This document shows, in pieces, positions 19,602-31,682 of a stretch of 64,000 nucleotides of DNA (the first letter of the stretch is position 1; each line of letters begins with the position of its first letter). The stretch comes from Adineta steineri. Taxonomy: Eukaryota; Rotifera; Eurotatoria; Adinetida; Adinetidae. The DNA lies in the NCBI GenBank assembly GCA_905250115.1, contig CAJNOI010000071.1, positions 186,001 to 250,000 of the forward strand, written 5' to 3'. The notes under the pieces were generated by a model. The model was not told where the DNA came from. It searched no databases and worked only from the letters and a program-made list of their open reading frames with translations. The translations under genes were made by a program, and so were the position numbers.

Positions 19602-22600
19602 ATGATGTGGAATATCTACATATTTATCATTATTCTTCTGTTCATTTTCAACAATGAAGCATCAGGTATATACTTTTATTCATCACATACTGAAGATCGG
19701 CTATTGCACAAAAATGACATAATTAATCAGTTTTAGTTAAACAAAAGAGAGTCAAATAACAGATTATCGAATTTGACAGGAATTTCTGTATTTAATTAAA
19801 GATTAGCAAGAGAATTTTCTCTTCTCTTTCACATATTAGATTCCACTGAAATGATTTAACATGAATAACTTCACAATGTTTAGATTTTGATCAATTTTTT
19901 TGTTTTCCATGGAAATCAAATCTTTTTAAAACTAATCTCATTAAATTTTTCGAATAAAAAAACATGAACTAATGGTTTCATTTCGTCTCCAGTTCTTGTC
20001 TAATGTTCTTTTTTTTCTCAATTTTAGCTCTTTCATTCAATCAACCAAAGTTTTGTCCAACAGCCATTTGGAATTCCAATGGTATTACAATTGCTAATCG
20101 ATCGATTGTTGGTCAGTCTTTTTTCGCCATTTTTGTGAACACAAACAACACAATCTATGTTGCTAATCAAGAAGAAAACACAATTGTAATGTGGCAAGAA
20201 GAGAATGTCAGTTCAACAAAGATCATTTCGGGTAACTTTATAGAACCCAATTCTCTCTTCGTGATATCGAATGGTGATATTTTTATTGACGATGGTGTTA
20301 AGAATGGTCGAGTGCAGAAATGGAGCGTAGAAACAAATAACTTTGTTACAGTGATGAATGTCAGTTCAAAATGTGATGGTTTATTTGTCGATGTCAATGA
20401 TACTCTTTACTGTTCAATGCCTGAGCATCATCAAGTAGTGAAAAGATTATTAAGTAATTCTATGATGAATTCAAATCGTGTTGCTGCCGGAACTGGCATT
20501 TACGGATCAGCCTCAAATCAATTCCACGGTCAACATGGAATTTTTGTCGATGTAAATTTGGATTTATATGTGGCAGATTGCGAAAATCATCGAGTTCAGT
20601 TGTTTCATTCAGGAGAATCAAATGGCATTACAGTAGCTGGAAGTAAATCACTAAATCCAACAATTACACTTCGTTTTCCAACTGGAGTAATATTAGATGC
20701 TGAGAAATATTTATTCATTGTGGATCGGTACAATCATCGCATTGTTGGTTCAGACTTGAATGGTTTTCGATGTTTAGTTGGATGTTATGGAATGGGTTCA
20801 CAATCCAATCAATTGAATAAACCATTTAGCTTGAGTTTCGATCATTCTGGAAACATGTTTGTTACTGATCAATCAAATCATCGAATTCAAAAATTTTTAC
20901 TGATGAAAGATTCTTTTAGTAAGTTGAAGAGATGTGAATAGATAAGTAACAGAAGTTAAAAAAACAAAAATGGTTGAGAAAAATTAATTAAAACAATGTG
21001 TAAAAGATTTAGTTGCTGGGAGTAATATTGGATAGTTGAAGACAATTTATAAATATGGTACCTTGCCTTTTTCTTCATTTTATACTAAAACTATTGAAAT
21101 CCCTAAAATAATATTAAAATTACAAAGAAAGATTTGTTTTATTTCAGTTGAATAAAGACGAGATTATGTGTGAAACAAAAGAAGAACCTTTGAGGATCAT
21201 AATAAATGTTATTTTTTGTCTCATTTTACGCTCGCAATAACATAGATATTTCTCGTTTTCCATTGATTTTTTCTCTAAATCGACTTGAAGTATCTATCAA
21301 AAAAATTTCAGAGAAAAATCTGAAATGGAAAACCTACAGAATTATTTAAAAAAAACAATTTTATAATTAAAATTCACTTGAAAAAGACTTATATTTATGT
21401 CGTTTTCAGCTCTTCCATTCAATCAACCAAAGTTTTGTCCAACAGCCACTTGGAATCCCACTGGAATTAACTTTGCTAATCAATCTATTGTTGGTCAAGA
21501 TCCTTTCGCCATTTTTGTGAGCACAAACAATACAATCTATGTTGCTAATCAGCAAAATAGCACAATTATAATGTGGCAAGAAGAGAATATCAATCTAACA
21601 AAGATCATTACCGGTAATTTTACAGAACCTTGGTCTCTTTTCGTGACAACAAATGGTGATATTTATGTTGATGATGGTGAGAAGAATGGTCGCGTTCAGA
21701 AATGGAGTGTAGCAACAAATACCTTTGCCACGGTGATGAATGTTAACTCATTATGTTCCGGTTTGTTTGTCGATATCGATGATACTCTTTACTGTTCAAT
21801 GTTTAATCATCAGCAAGTAGTAAAAAGATCATTCAATGATTCTATCGTGACTCCAAACTGTGTTGCCGCAGGAACAGGTATTGACGGATCAGCCCCGAAT
21901 CAGCTCTATGGTCCTGCTGGAATTTTTGTCGATGTGAATTTTGATTTATATGTAGCAGATTATTACAATGATCGAGTTCAGCTATTTCAGTCAGAAGAAC
22001 CAAATGGCATTACAGTAGCTGGAAGTGGATCACTAAATTCAATAATTACACTTGTTCGTCCAACTGGAGTAATATTAGATGCGGAGAAATATTTATTCAT
22101 TGTAGATAGTAATAATCATCGCATTGTTGCATCAGGTTTGAATGGTTTTCGATGTTTAGTTGGATGTGATGAAGAGGGTTCACAATCAAATCAATTGAAT
22201 AATCCATATAGTTTTAGTTTCGATCCTTCTGGAAACATGTTTGTGACGGATCAATCAAATGATCGCATTCAAAAATTTAAATATTTAAAAAGATATTGTG
22301 GTAAGTTGAAATATAATCGAACGAGATGATGAGATGTGAATGTTGATAGTGAAAAGCTGTATATAGTTTTCGCTAGAAGAATTTAAAATATGAAATTTCA
22401 ATTGATTTTATTGTTTATTTAGTCAATACTTTCTCTGTTATCCAAAAGACCTATTCATCATCATTGACACACAACAATCAAATGTATTACCGAGATTGTC
22501 AGAAGGAACTTTTTTATTATGAATCTATTCAAGTGAAGGTGAATAAAAGTGGTTACTACAGTTTTCGTGGTAGTGGTGACATTGATCCATATGGATCTAT

Positions 22601-24782
22601 TTACAAAAATAAATTTAATCCACTTGATCCATCGGAGAATTTAATCGATCAAGATTATGCCCGTTATTCTAATATTCAGTTTAAATTTGATATTCTTCTT
22701 AATGTTGATATGATATACGTATTGGTTGTGACAACATTTGATTCAAAAGAAACCGGAAAGTTTTTGATCGTTGTGTTGAGTGAAAACAAAGTTATTCTCG
22801 AGCGTCTTAGTAAGTATACAGATATTTGTGTAATACATAGTACATCTTCTAGATTCAATTCCAACAGAATATTTATTCGTATATTTTGAATGAGATGTCT
22901 GGAAATATTTGACCATCTAATGCTAAAAATCCAAAGAGTATCTTGCTTTAACTCAGTACTTTTATATTTCAATGACATACTGATTTCAGAATACTCACTT
23001 AGAGAATGTGAATTTTCTAATCTCTATTTGTAAAATTAAATCTTCATAGAAAATCTCAAAAATTTCCTTTTTGTCGATGTTAGATCATAGTATCAAAATT
23101 CTATGAATTATTTGACTTTTTTTTTATTGAACAGGTACTCCAGTAAATATTCGATTAATATATTCATCAAAATTAACTGATAATAGCCCAACATATTATC
23201 GAGATTGTCAAGTACCGCAATGTCATTATGAAACTCTACAAATTCATGTTAATACAACGGGTTTGTATGTTCTTTGGAGTGAAAATAATATTAAAGCATA
23301 CGGATATATCTACAAGAATGATTTCAATCCTCTGAAACCATCTGAAAATTTACTTCTATCACATGATGGGAAATGTAATGATGGAAACTTCAAGTTAATC
23401 ATCAATCTCGAGATTAACACTCAATATATATTAGTAGTGACAACGCACGAACCTAAGATAATTGGGAACTTTTCAATTTTTATCTCTGGATCAAACAATA
23501 TCAGTCTTAGTCCTTTCAGTAAGTATTTATATGATTTTTTTCTGTAACAAATACATGCATAAAACATATGAAAAGAAGATTTCTTATATTTTTTCATTAG
23601 TGAATAACTGTTATCTTGAATGTTGCTACTTACATCTTTTTAAATCCTTGTGGATGTTAAGTTTTCGAGGACTCGAAATCTTCGTTATTCTCTTTTCAAA
23701 ATTTATCCGATACTTTAGGTCCAAAACAAAGTAGTTGTGTGATTGGTGATCAATGTAACTTTTACATCAAAGGAATTGGTTTGACACTCGATGATATTTT
23801 ACGCGATCAACTTCAACTAAATACAGCGTTGAATAATCAATCATTTTCGATTAAATTAAGTGCGGGCTTAGCAATAATTATGTTCATCGCAGGATTAATC
23901 AATAGTATTCTTTCTTTTATTACATTTCAAAGTAAAGATGCTCAACAAGTTGGATGTGGAATGTATCTAATAGCATCATCAATTACTTCTCTTTTAACAA
24001 TTACGATGTTCATAATCAAATTCTGGTTTGTTGTTCTTACTCATATCAATGTGTACACTAGTGTGTCTGTTCTTCGTGGAGGTTGTGTCTCTATTGAACC
24101 GATTCTAAAACTTTTTCTCTACTTGGATGGTTGGCTTAATGCTTGTGTAGCAGTTGAACGAGCAGTACTTATTCTTAAAGGAGTAAACTTTGATAAGAAA
24201 AAGAGCAAATCTATTGCTCGACGAACAATTCTTATTTTACCATTCTGTATTTTCGGTACACTTATTCACGAGTTTGTCTTTCGCCGATTGTTCGAATATA
24301 AAACAGCACCAGATACGAGTAAGACTAATGAAGACACAATCAAACGATATGTATCATGCATCACTCGTTATTCTCCATCTGTCCAAGATTACAATACAGC
24401 CATTCTATTTTTTCATCTTGTTGGTCCATTTATTGTTAATCTTTTCTCTGCATTGTTCATCATCTTTGGAGGTGCTTACCAGCGATCAATAACACGAACT
24501 AACCAAAGTTTTAAAGAACATATTCAAGAACAATTTCGTGAGCATAAACAATTGATCATTAGTCCAATAGTTTTACTCGTTTTATCAATACCTCGTCTCA
24601 TCATTTCATTACTTCCGAGTTGTGTGAAAACATCTGAGAACTTGTGGTTGTATCTTGGAGCATATTTCATTTCTTTTACTCCTTCGATGCTAATTTTTCT
24701 TATCTTTGTCTTTCCTTCGGAAATGTATATGAAAGCGTTTAAACAATCGTTCATTCGTACTCGACGGCGTATTCCTTCATAA
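19602..24782 (+). CDS. NHL-propeller 7TM receptor with tandem propeller exons
   Basis: Six exons: 19602-19665 (signal peptide MMWNIYIFIIILLFIF...), 20028-20918 and 21410-22300 (NHL propellers A and B, each exactly 891 nt), 22423-22809 and 23135-23518 (two related beta domains), and 23719-24782 (7TM). All junctions are phase 1 with GT/AG, giving 1226 aa: propellers about 22-615, domains 616-872, 7TM module 873-1226. The beta domains show YYRDC, G.IYKN.FNPL.PSENL and YVLVVTT motifs resembling bacterial pre-peptidase C-terminal (PPC) domains. The last exon has a soluble Cys-containing lead, seven hydrophobic segments and a basic tail (RTRRRIPS); VERAV at the end of the predicted third helix sits where class A GPCRs have DRY. 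A plasma-membrane receptor is inferred. Propellers A and B may be used together or alternatively; every combination keeps the frame. Ligand unknown. Confidence 0.8.
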
Positions 24783-25498
24783 TCAGTGCATTCAATTTCA
24801 ATGACATGACTGTTGTAATGATTACAATAGACATTTCAATATTGTTTTGTCACATTTTTTTTTCAAATCTAGTGTATAGTTGAAAATAAACATGTAAAAC
24901 ATCAAATGTTGTTCTTTTACAAAATAGTTAGAAGAATTTAATCGATATAAGTTGAAAGAGCAGAAGAAAAACAAATTATAATAACGAAAAGAAAAACTAC
25001 GATACGATCATATATGAAAGAAAAGAGGAGAATACTAGAAGAAAATACCATGTGACTATACATGTGGTTAATATAACAAAAGAATTATTTATTTGTTCGC
25101 TTACAAGTGGTATAGATGAAATTCTTGTTCAAATAGTTTCGTTTTGGTAAGTTAATATTTTGAAAAAATATAAAAATGAGCAAAAAAGAATATTATATAA
25201 TAACTATCTTGAGAACGAGAGTGAAGATGATAACAGTGTAAGATTGAATTAAAATGAACATGACGATACAGTCGGGTACATAAGACACTAATATATCATC
25301 TGTTTCGAGGGTAACCATCTATATTTAATCTTCATCCACATCCAAATCTACATTAGAACATTCTTTCATGGAAAAAACATCATTAGAATTGTTTAAGTTT
25401 TTATTTGAAATTAAAAACGCATCATCTTTTACTACTGAACAGGATTTTTATTATCATTGACTTCTTTAATATACATCTAGAAACTTATGTTCAAAGAC
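24783..25498. other. Intergenic, duplicated leader region
   Basis: 24865-24955 matches 7285-7375 and 24980-25498 matches the leader of B-box/NHL copy 2 (about 4940-5392). No gene is supported. It presumably contains the promoter of the next gene. Confidence 0.55.
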
Positions 25499-27120
25499 AT
25501 GGCAATGACAAACAATAAAACGCATTGTTTTACATGTAATAAAGACAAAATAACATATCCTTGTGAAGGATGTTTGAAAAACTTTTGTTTAATGGATTTA
25601 ACAAAACATCGTCAAATACTAAATGAAGAACTACATCATATTATTAATGATTATAATCAATTTAAACAAAGATTTAGTGAACAAAAACCAAATCCACATG
25701 ATCTTTCTTTAATAAATCAAATTAATCAATGGGAAATAGATTCAATTATAAAAATTCAACAAAAAGCAAGAGATTGTAGAGAAATTGTCATTAACTCATC
25801 ACAAATATGTATTAATGATATTGAAAAGAAATTTAATGATTTAAATGAACAAATAAAACAAATTCACAGTGAAAATGAATTTAATGAAATTAATTTAAAT
25901 TATTTAAGAAATCAATTAATAAAAATTAGAGAAGAATTAAATAATCCACCAAAGACTTCTATTATACAAGATTTTCAACTATTTATTAATGATGTTCCAA
26001 TTATTCCATTAGAAAAAAGTAAATTTCTAATAAATAACTTCTAAAAGAAAAATTCTAATTGTCTATGAATATATATTAAAAAACTATAATACAAAGAAAA
26101 GTGATGATAAAGAAAGTAGTTAATAAAAACACATTGCTAGAATTTCATCACTTTTAGGTGTTTTATATTAAAGCTTTTGAAAGATTAGAAAAATAAAATA
26201 CAATTTGTCTCTTTATTAAATATATTTTATTTTCTAGAACCAAAATTCAACAAATGGAAACAAAATGCCATCACTGTAGCTTCTGAAAACGGACCAGGAC
26301 AGAAGTTAAATCAATTCAATTGCCCTTATGGGATCTTTATTGATAAAAAGAAAAATATTTTCATTGCTGATTATCTGAATCATCGTATTGTTGAATGGAA
26401 ATGTAATGCAAAGGAAGGAAAAGTTGTTGCAGGTGGCAATAAAGAAGGTAATCGAATAGATCAATCAAATTGTCCAACAGATGTGATTGTTGATCAACAA
26501 ACTCATTCAATTATCATTGCTGATCAAGGAAACAGACGAGTGATTCAATGGGTGAATCAAAATCAACAAATTCTCATTCACAATATTGACTGTTTTGGCT
26601 TAGCAATGGACAAACATGGATTTCTTTATGTTTCTGATTATAAGAAGAATGAAGGAGACGATGGAAAATGAGTGAATACAACAATGAAGGAACTGTAGTT
26701 GCAGGTGGAAATGAAAAAGGAAATCAACTTAATCAACTAAATTCTCCAGGTTTTCTCTTTGTTGATGAAGTTCAATCTATTTATGTAGCCGATAGAGATA
26801 ATTATCGTTTGATGAAATGGATAAAAGATGCAACAGAAGGAACAATTGTGGCTGGAGGAAATCTGAATCAATTATTCTACCCTCGAGGAATAATTGTTGA
26901 TGGTTTGGGTCAAATCTATGTAGCAGATTTTTGTAATCATCGAATAATGCGGTGGTGTGAAGGAAAAGAAGAAGGTGAAATTATTGTTGGTGGAAATGGT
27001 CAAGGAAATCAATCAAATCAATTGAATGGTCCTTATGGTTTATCATTTGATGATGAAGGAAATCTTTATGTTGCTGATAGTTTTAATCATCGAATTCAAA
27101 AATTTGAAATAATCTTGTAA
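25499..27120 (+). pseudogene. B-box-like / coiled coil / NHL propeller protein, copy 4 (frameshifted)
   Basis: Exon 1 is 25499-26018 (donor gtaaat) and exon 2 is 26238-27120 (acceptor ttttctag). Exon 1 is intact and near-identical to copies 2 and 3. In exon 2 a single base is missing near 26654 (gaaggagacgatgg, where the paralogues have gaagTaagacgatgg or gcagTgagacgatgg), so the first frame ends at TGA 26669-26671 within the third blade. The remaining blades continue in the next frame to 27120. A second lesion removes the residues between AGG and NLNQL in a later blade, in frame. An in-frame ATG also exists at 25487, created by one substitution in the leader; 25499 is the conserved start. 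A sequencing error could explain the frameshift. If real, a truncated protein of about 317 aa with half a propeller would result. Confidence 0.8.
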
Positions 27121-27384
27121 ATGAAATTTTGATTTTGAAAAAAAGATAAGAAGTTTTTTGTTAAATAAAAAATGGAATAAAACTTGAAAAAAGAGAATTT
27201 TTTGATGAGAAAACAATAAAGAAAAATCGAATTGAAATGAATATTGTTGAACAGATTTTCGGATGAATGAAGAAAGAAAAATGAACAAAAGATTAGAGAT
27301 AAAATCAAAAATTAGCAAAAGTCTTGAGGTGGTACAAAATTCAAATTTAATTGTTAGCTTCAAAGAGTGTTAATCAAATGAAAA

Positions 27385-27436
27385 TTGTGGATGAGTGCGT
27401 GTCGATAAAATAAGAGCTCAACACTCATCCTCAAGA
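27385..27436. repeat. TGTGGG-type foldback
   Basis: Left arm attgtggatgagtgcgtgtc; right arm aacactcatcctcaagaa. Confidence 0.55.
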
Positions 27437-27511
27437 AAAATTTCAGATCAATATATTCTTCATTATCATTATTACGATCATGTATAACTTTTTTCTTAAA
27501 TTATTTTTCAG

Positions 27512-27732
27512 AAATGAAGATATGATGATTGCTTACACTATTCTGCATTTAGTTATAGTAGAAAACAAGTGTAATATGATAACCAAGTGCGAAAGTCCAA
27601 TTGGTCGGCCGCCATCTGAAAGTTACTTCCGAGTCGGAAGCTTCGACTCACAGCACGACATTATCCTTCGCGCATTGCATCAACAACAACTCAGGAAAAT
27701 CGAAGAAGAAAATGTTACGTTTGCGATAATAC
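27512..27732 (+). pseudogene. Orphan exon-like segment
   Basis: Bounded by a good acceptor (ttatttttcag) and a donor-like cg/gtgaga, open throughout, and less AT-rich than its surroundings at 27590-27720. The encoded part includes PIGRPPSESYFRVGSF and LHQQQLRKIEEENVTF. No partner exons were found on either side. It may be a stranded fragment of a duplicated gene; the product is not recognised. Confidence 0.3.
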
Positions 27733-29068
27733 GGTGAGAAGACCTAAGACAAGGAAATATACTTCGTATGAATGTATTGAATGTCATGTGGGATTGTGTC
27801 TTATAGATTGTTTTAAAGAATATCTTCGAAAAGCATTTTGAGTTAAATATTTCATCATATTTTTTGTAAAATAAATGTTGATTTGAAATTATAGAAACTT
27901 TCACTATATAAAAATAATCCCGGACTTAAAGTGTTAAAACTATGTCAACGTTAAACAAAGCAGAATGATTTCATACATTTTCTTTTTTATTCTATTAAAA
28001 ATGAAAACGAAGTATAATGAATCACAAAAGTCTCTTATCACTATTGTACTGATCCTTTTGAAAAAAAAATATTTTAAATTTCATTTGTGAATGACGATAT
28101 TATAAAGAAAACATCAATTAATGTGAAACATTGAACATCTTTAATTATTCGTAATATACTTTATTTTATGAATATCGCTGGATAGAAAAATTATATAAAT
28201 AAATTCATATTGAGAAACGATAGAAGACTTTTAATATTTTCATTATAATTTTGTAGTTTTTTCTTAGTTTTATTTCATATTAGAGAATATATTTTCTAGT
28301 GAAGTTATATGTATGCGCAGTATTTAACTTCTCGTATATAAATATCGAATCAAATGGAATTCGTATTATACAGTCTTAATACAAAAGAGAAAGCAAGAAA
28401 AATAACAAGAGGTTTTTCATATTTATTATATTATATGTTACGAAGAAAGGAAAAAAACGATAAAAGCGTTTGTTTTTTTTACTTAATTATATACTTAATA
28501 CTATTGTGCAATGTAAGTGAATCAAATCTGGTACATTCACATATTTTTGTTATCAAAATTCTTTAGACACATTGTATATTTCATTTCTTCTCCCTTGTTC
28601 TTTCAGAATTTCTCTTAATAAAATATTCCTTCATCTTCTATTCATGTCTTATTCGAAAAATAGTACAAACATTTTTCTTCGGGCAGTATTTTTTTATCCT
28701 GTTTTCTTTTTCTTGATCTATAACCATCACTGAGTGAATATCACTTGATGATAGATATTAGTTTTTAACTCAATTTTTACATAGACGTATCTACACAGAA
28801 GAAATATTCTAAAATATCTCTATTTTTGGTAATTTCCACTAAATACTAATGTAGATCAAATGAAATAGTGACCGTAACTATTTTTATAATTACTCAAAAG
28901 AAGAAGTGCCAGAGAGCTGCAAGTTTCATTATTATGTAGGTATATATGTTCTCTATATATTCAGTAAAACATATTGGATATTCTGGCAGAATTAAGAGCT
29001 TCGTCAATATCAATCATCTAAAGGTTACATGACAGTTTTTTATAGTTCTGTAAGGACCTATATAGCTT

Positions 29069-29139
29069 GCGAGTGTAGATGTGAGTGATAAAAAAACAAA
29101 ACCTCACATTCACTTACATTCTCACATCCACATTCTATA
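29069..29139. repeat. TGTGGG-type foldback
   Basis: Left arm gcgagtgtagatgtgagtga; right arm ttctcacatccacattct, with an extra C-rich unit inside. Confidence 0.6.
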
Positions 29140-29656
29140 GATAGTATAGTTACGTATGATATAGCTATGAGATATGTATTTGGATGAGTACTTATAATTA
29201 AACTCTTATCCATATATCAATTTTATAAACTGTAAGAATATTGTTCAAAAAAATGTAAAGTATACGATTTGATGTAGTAGTTTAATTTCTTCTTTCAAAC
29301 AATGCAAAACGCAGGTCTTTCTCTTGTTCCTATGAAAATATGTTCTAAAAATACTCATTTATTTCGAAAGGAGCAATAATTAAGAAATTATGAGAATCAT
29401 TTGATAGCAGCAGTATTTAATATTTTCTTATTTTTGTCTATCTCTAAAATTGAAAGATGTCGAAGTTATTATTGTGGTGTATGAGTACATTTATTATATC
29501 TGCTTCTGTATATTAGACAAAATGAGATTTCAACTAGTAAGACGTACAGAGAAGAGTAACATATAATTGATTTCTATAAATATGTTTTCTCACTTTAGTT
29601 GATGATCATAATGAAATTTTTTTCCAACTCTTATTTGCAAGAATATTAAAAAAAAT

Positions 29657-31682
29657 ATGGGAAGATTTTCGTTCATCTGGCTTGACGAATCGATCAATAT
29701 TTCAAAAGAAAACATTGAAATCCAACGATTTCGAATGTTAATTGATAATCTTATGCTATTGGAAGATGAACATCAGTACGAAGAATATATCCGGAATTCA
29801 TTAGAGGACGATAGAATTATCCTCATAATTGGTGGTCAATTAACTGAAAAACATGTCCCGCAAATTCATCACCTGCCACAAATTCTTTCAATTTATATTT
29901 ATTGTTCACATGAAGAAAAACATGAGCAATGGATAAAACAATATAATAAGGTGTAGAAATATCTATTCTTAGTTGTCGATATATATCTTTAAATAAAATC
30001 TTTCAATTTAGATTAGAGGTGTATTTACTCAGTCAAATAAACTTATTGAAAATATCCTTTTGAATCACAATGAACAAAATTATAATACTGATCGATCAAT
30101 TTCATTTGATATTTTTGATGCAAATAATATTAATAATGGACATTCAACAAGTAATCTTAACGGAGAATTTATTCATTCGCAATTACTGATTGACTGTCTT
30201 ATTCGATTAAAATCAAATGTAAATTCAAATGAAAAAGATGAATTTCTTTCTTTTTCTAAGGAATATTATAAAGCGGATGAAACTATTGTAAAAAATCTTC
30301 AAAACTTGTTAGAAGACTATTCTAAAGATAAAGCAATACAGTGTTATACAAGTGGCAAACGTATATTTCACGTATTAAACAAAGCACTTCGTAATAAAGA
30401 AATTGATCATTTATATTATCTTCGTTTTTTTCTTCGTGATATGGAAGAAGAGTTAAAAGCAATTTCACGTGAATCGCCTACTATTCATGTTTATCGAAGT
30501 CAAAAAATGTCATTGCATGAAATTCAAAAGTTAAAAACTTCTATTGGACAATTTATTTCGATTACTACATTTCTCTCAACATCCTGTAACTCATTGGTAG
30601 CTGGCATGTTTCTATCAAATAAGTCGTCATCAGATGGCTTAGAATGTGTGATTTTTGAAATTGAAGCTAATTCTAACTTAAATAATATCAAACCATTTGC
30701 TGATATTTCTGGTAAAAGTTGGTTTCCAGACGAAGAAGAAGTACTTTTTATGGCAGGATCTATCTTTCGGCTTAATGACGTTTATCTCGATGATAAAATC
30801 TGGCATGTTAAATTACAACTGAGTTCTCATGAAGATGAACAACTTAAATCACTAATGGATTATATGATAAATGAATATGAATCTGAAGAAGTAAATCTTT
30901 TTTCATTTGGAAATATTCTTCGTGGTATGGGCAAATTACATGATGCTAAAAATTACTATGATCGTTTTCTTAAGGAAGCATCCGATGGTCATCATGATTT
31001 AGCTGGATGTCATCATTCACTTGGCATTATCGCAGATGAAAATGGAGATTATGAGCAAAGTCTAAAACATTTTCAAAATTCACTTGAAATCGATAAACAA
31101 TCATTGTCAGATATAAATCATCCTAATATAGCTCTCAGTTACAATAGTATTGCTGTTGTCTATACCAAAAAAGGTGATTATCAGAAAGCATTAAATTTTT
31201 TCAACCAAGCATTGATAGTATTCAAGTATGTAAATGGTGACGACGATCTAGAAGTTGCTGGATGTTATTACAATATTGGAGGTGTGTATCAGACTACAAA
31301 GGAATACTTGAAGGCACATGATTATTATCAGAATGCATTGTCAATTCGTAAAAAACATCTTCCTGAAAATCATCTTGATATTGGTGAATCTCAATGTTCT
31401 ATTGGAAATATTCATTTATTATTAGATCAACTGGATTTAGCTTTAGAATGTTATTATTCTGCACTAGAAATCTATAAAAAATCATGTTCTGATCAACATT
31501 CTGATATTGCCATTGTCTTAGAAAATTTAGGTCTCGTTTATGAACAGAAAGGTGATTGGCAACATGGACTGGCATATTTTCAAAAAGCAAAAAATATTTA
31601 TATAAATATGTCACTTCACCAACATCCGACGATGAAAAAAATCGAAGATGGTATTATTCGTATTTCATCTAAACTAAACTAA
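29657..31682 (+). CDS. Arginine-type ADP-ribosyltransferase with TPR repeats
   Basis: Two exons, 29657-29950 and 30012-31682 (intron 61 nt, donor gtgtag, acceptor caatttag), phase 0, 654 aa. Residues 1-115 form an N-terminal module (FSFIWLDESIN, IILIIGGQL, SIYIYCSHEEKHEQW) that I recognise as recurrent in bdelloid proteins of this kind. The ART domain follows: Arg260 in HVYRSQ, the Ser of FISITTFLSTS (about 287) and the E-x-E of FPDEEEVLF (339-341), the R-S-EXE triad of Arg-specific mono-ADP-ribosyltransferases using NAD+. From about residue 390 to 640 there are six or so TPRs of kinesin-light-chain type (IALSYNSIAVVYTKKGDYQKAL). There is no signal peptide, so it probably acts in the cytosol on a TPR-bound partner. 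The start at 29657 is the first in-frame ATG. Confidence 0.85.

Larger units (their letters stand above)
27121..29656. other. Intergenic, 2.5 kb
   Basis: AT-rich with foldbacks at 27385-27436 and 29069-29139 and an orphan exon-like segment at 27512-27732. The remainder (27.9-29.6 kb) shows no gene, only short AT-rich frames. Confidence 0.5.
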
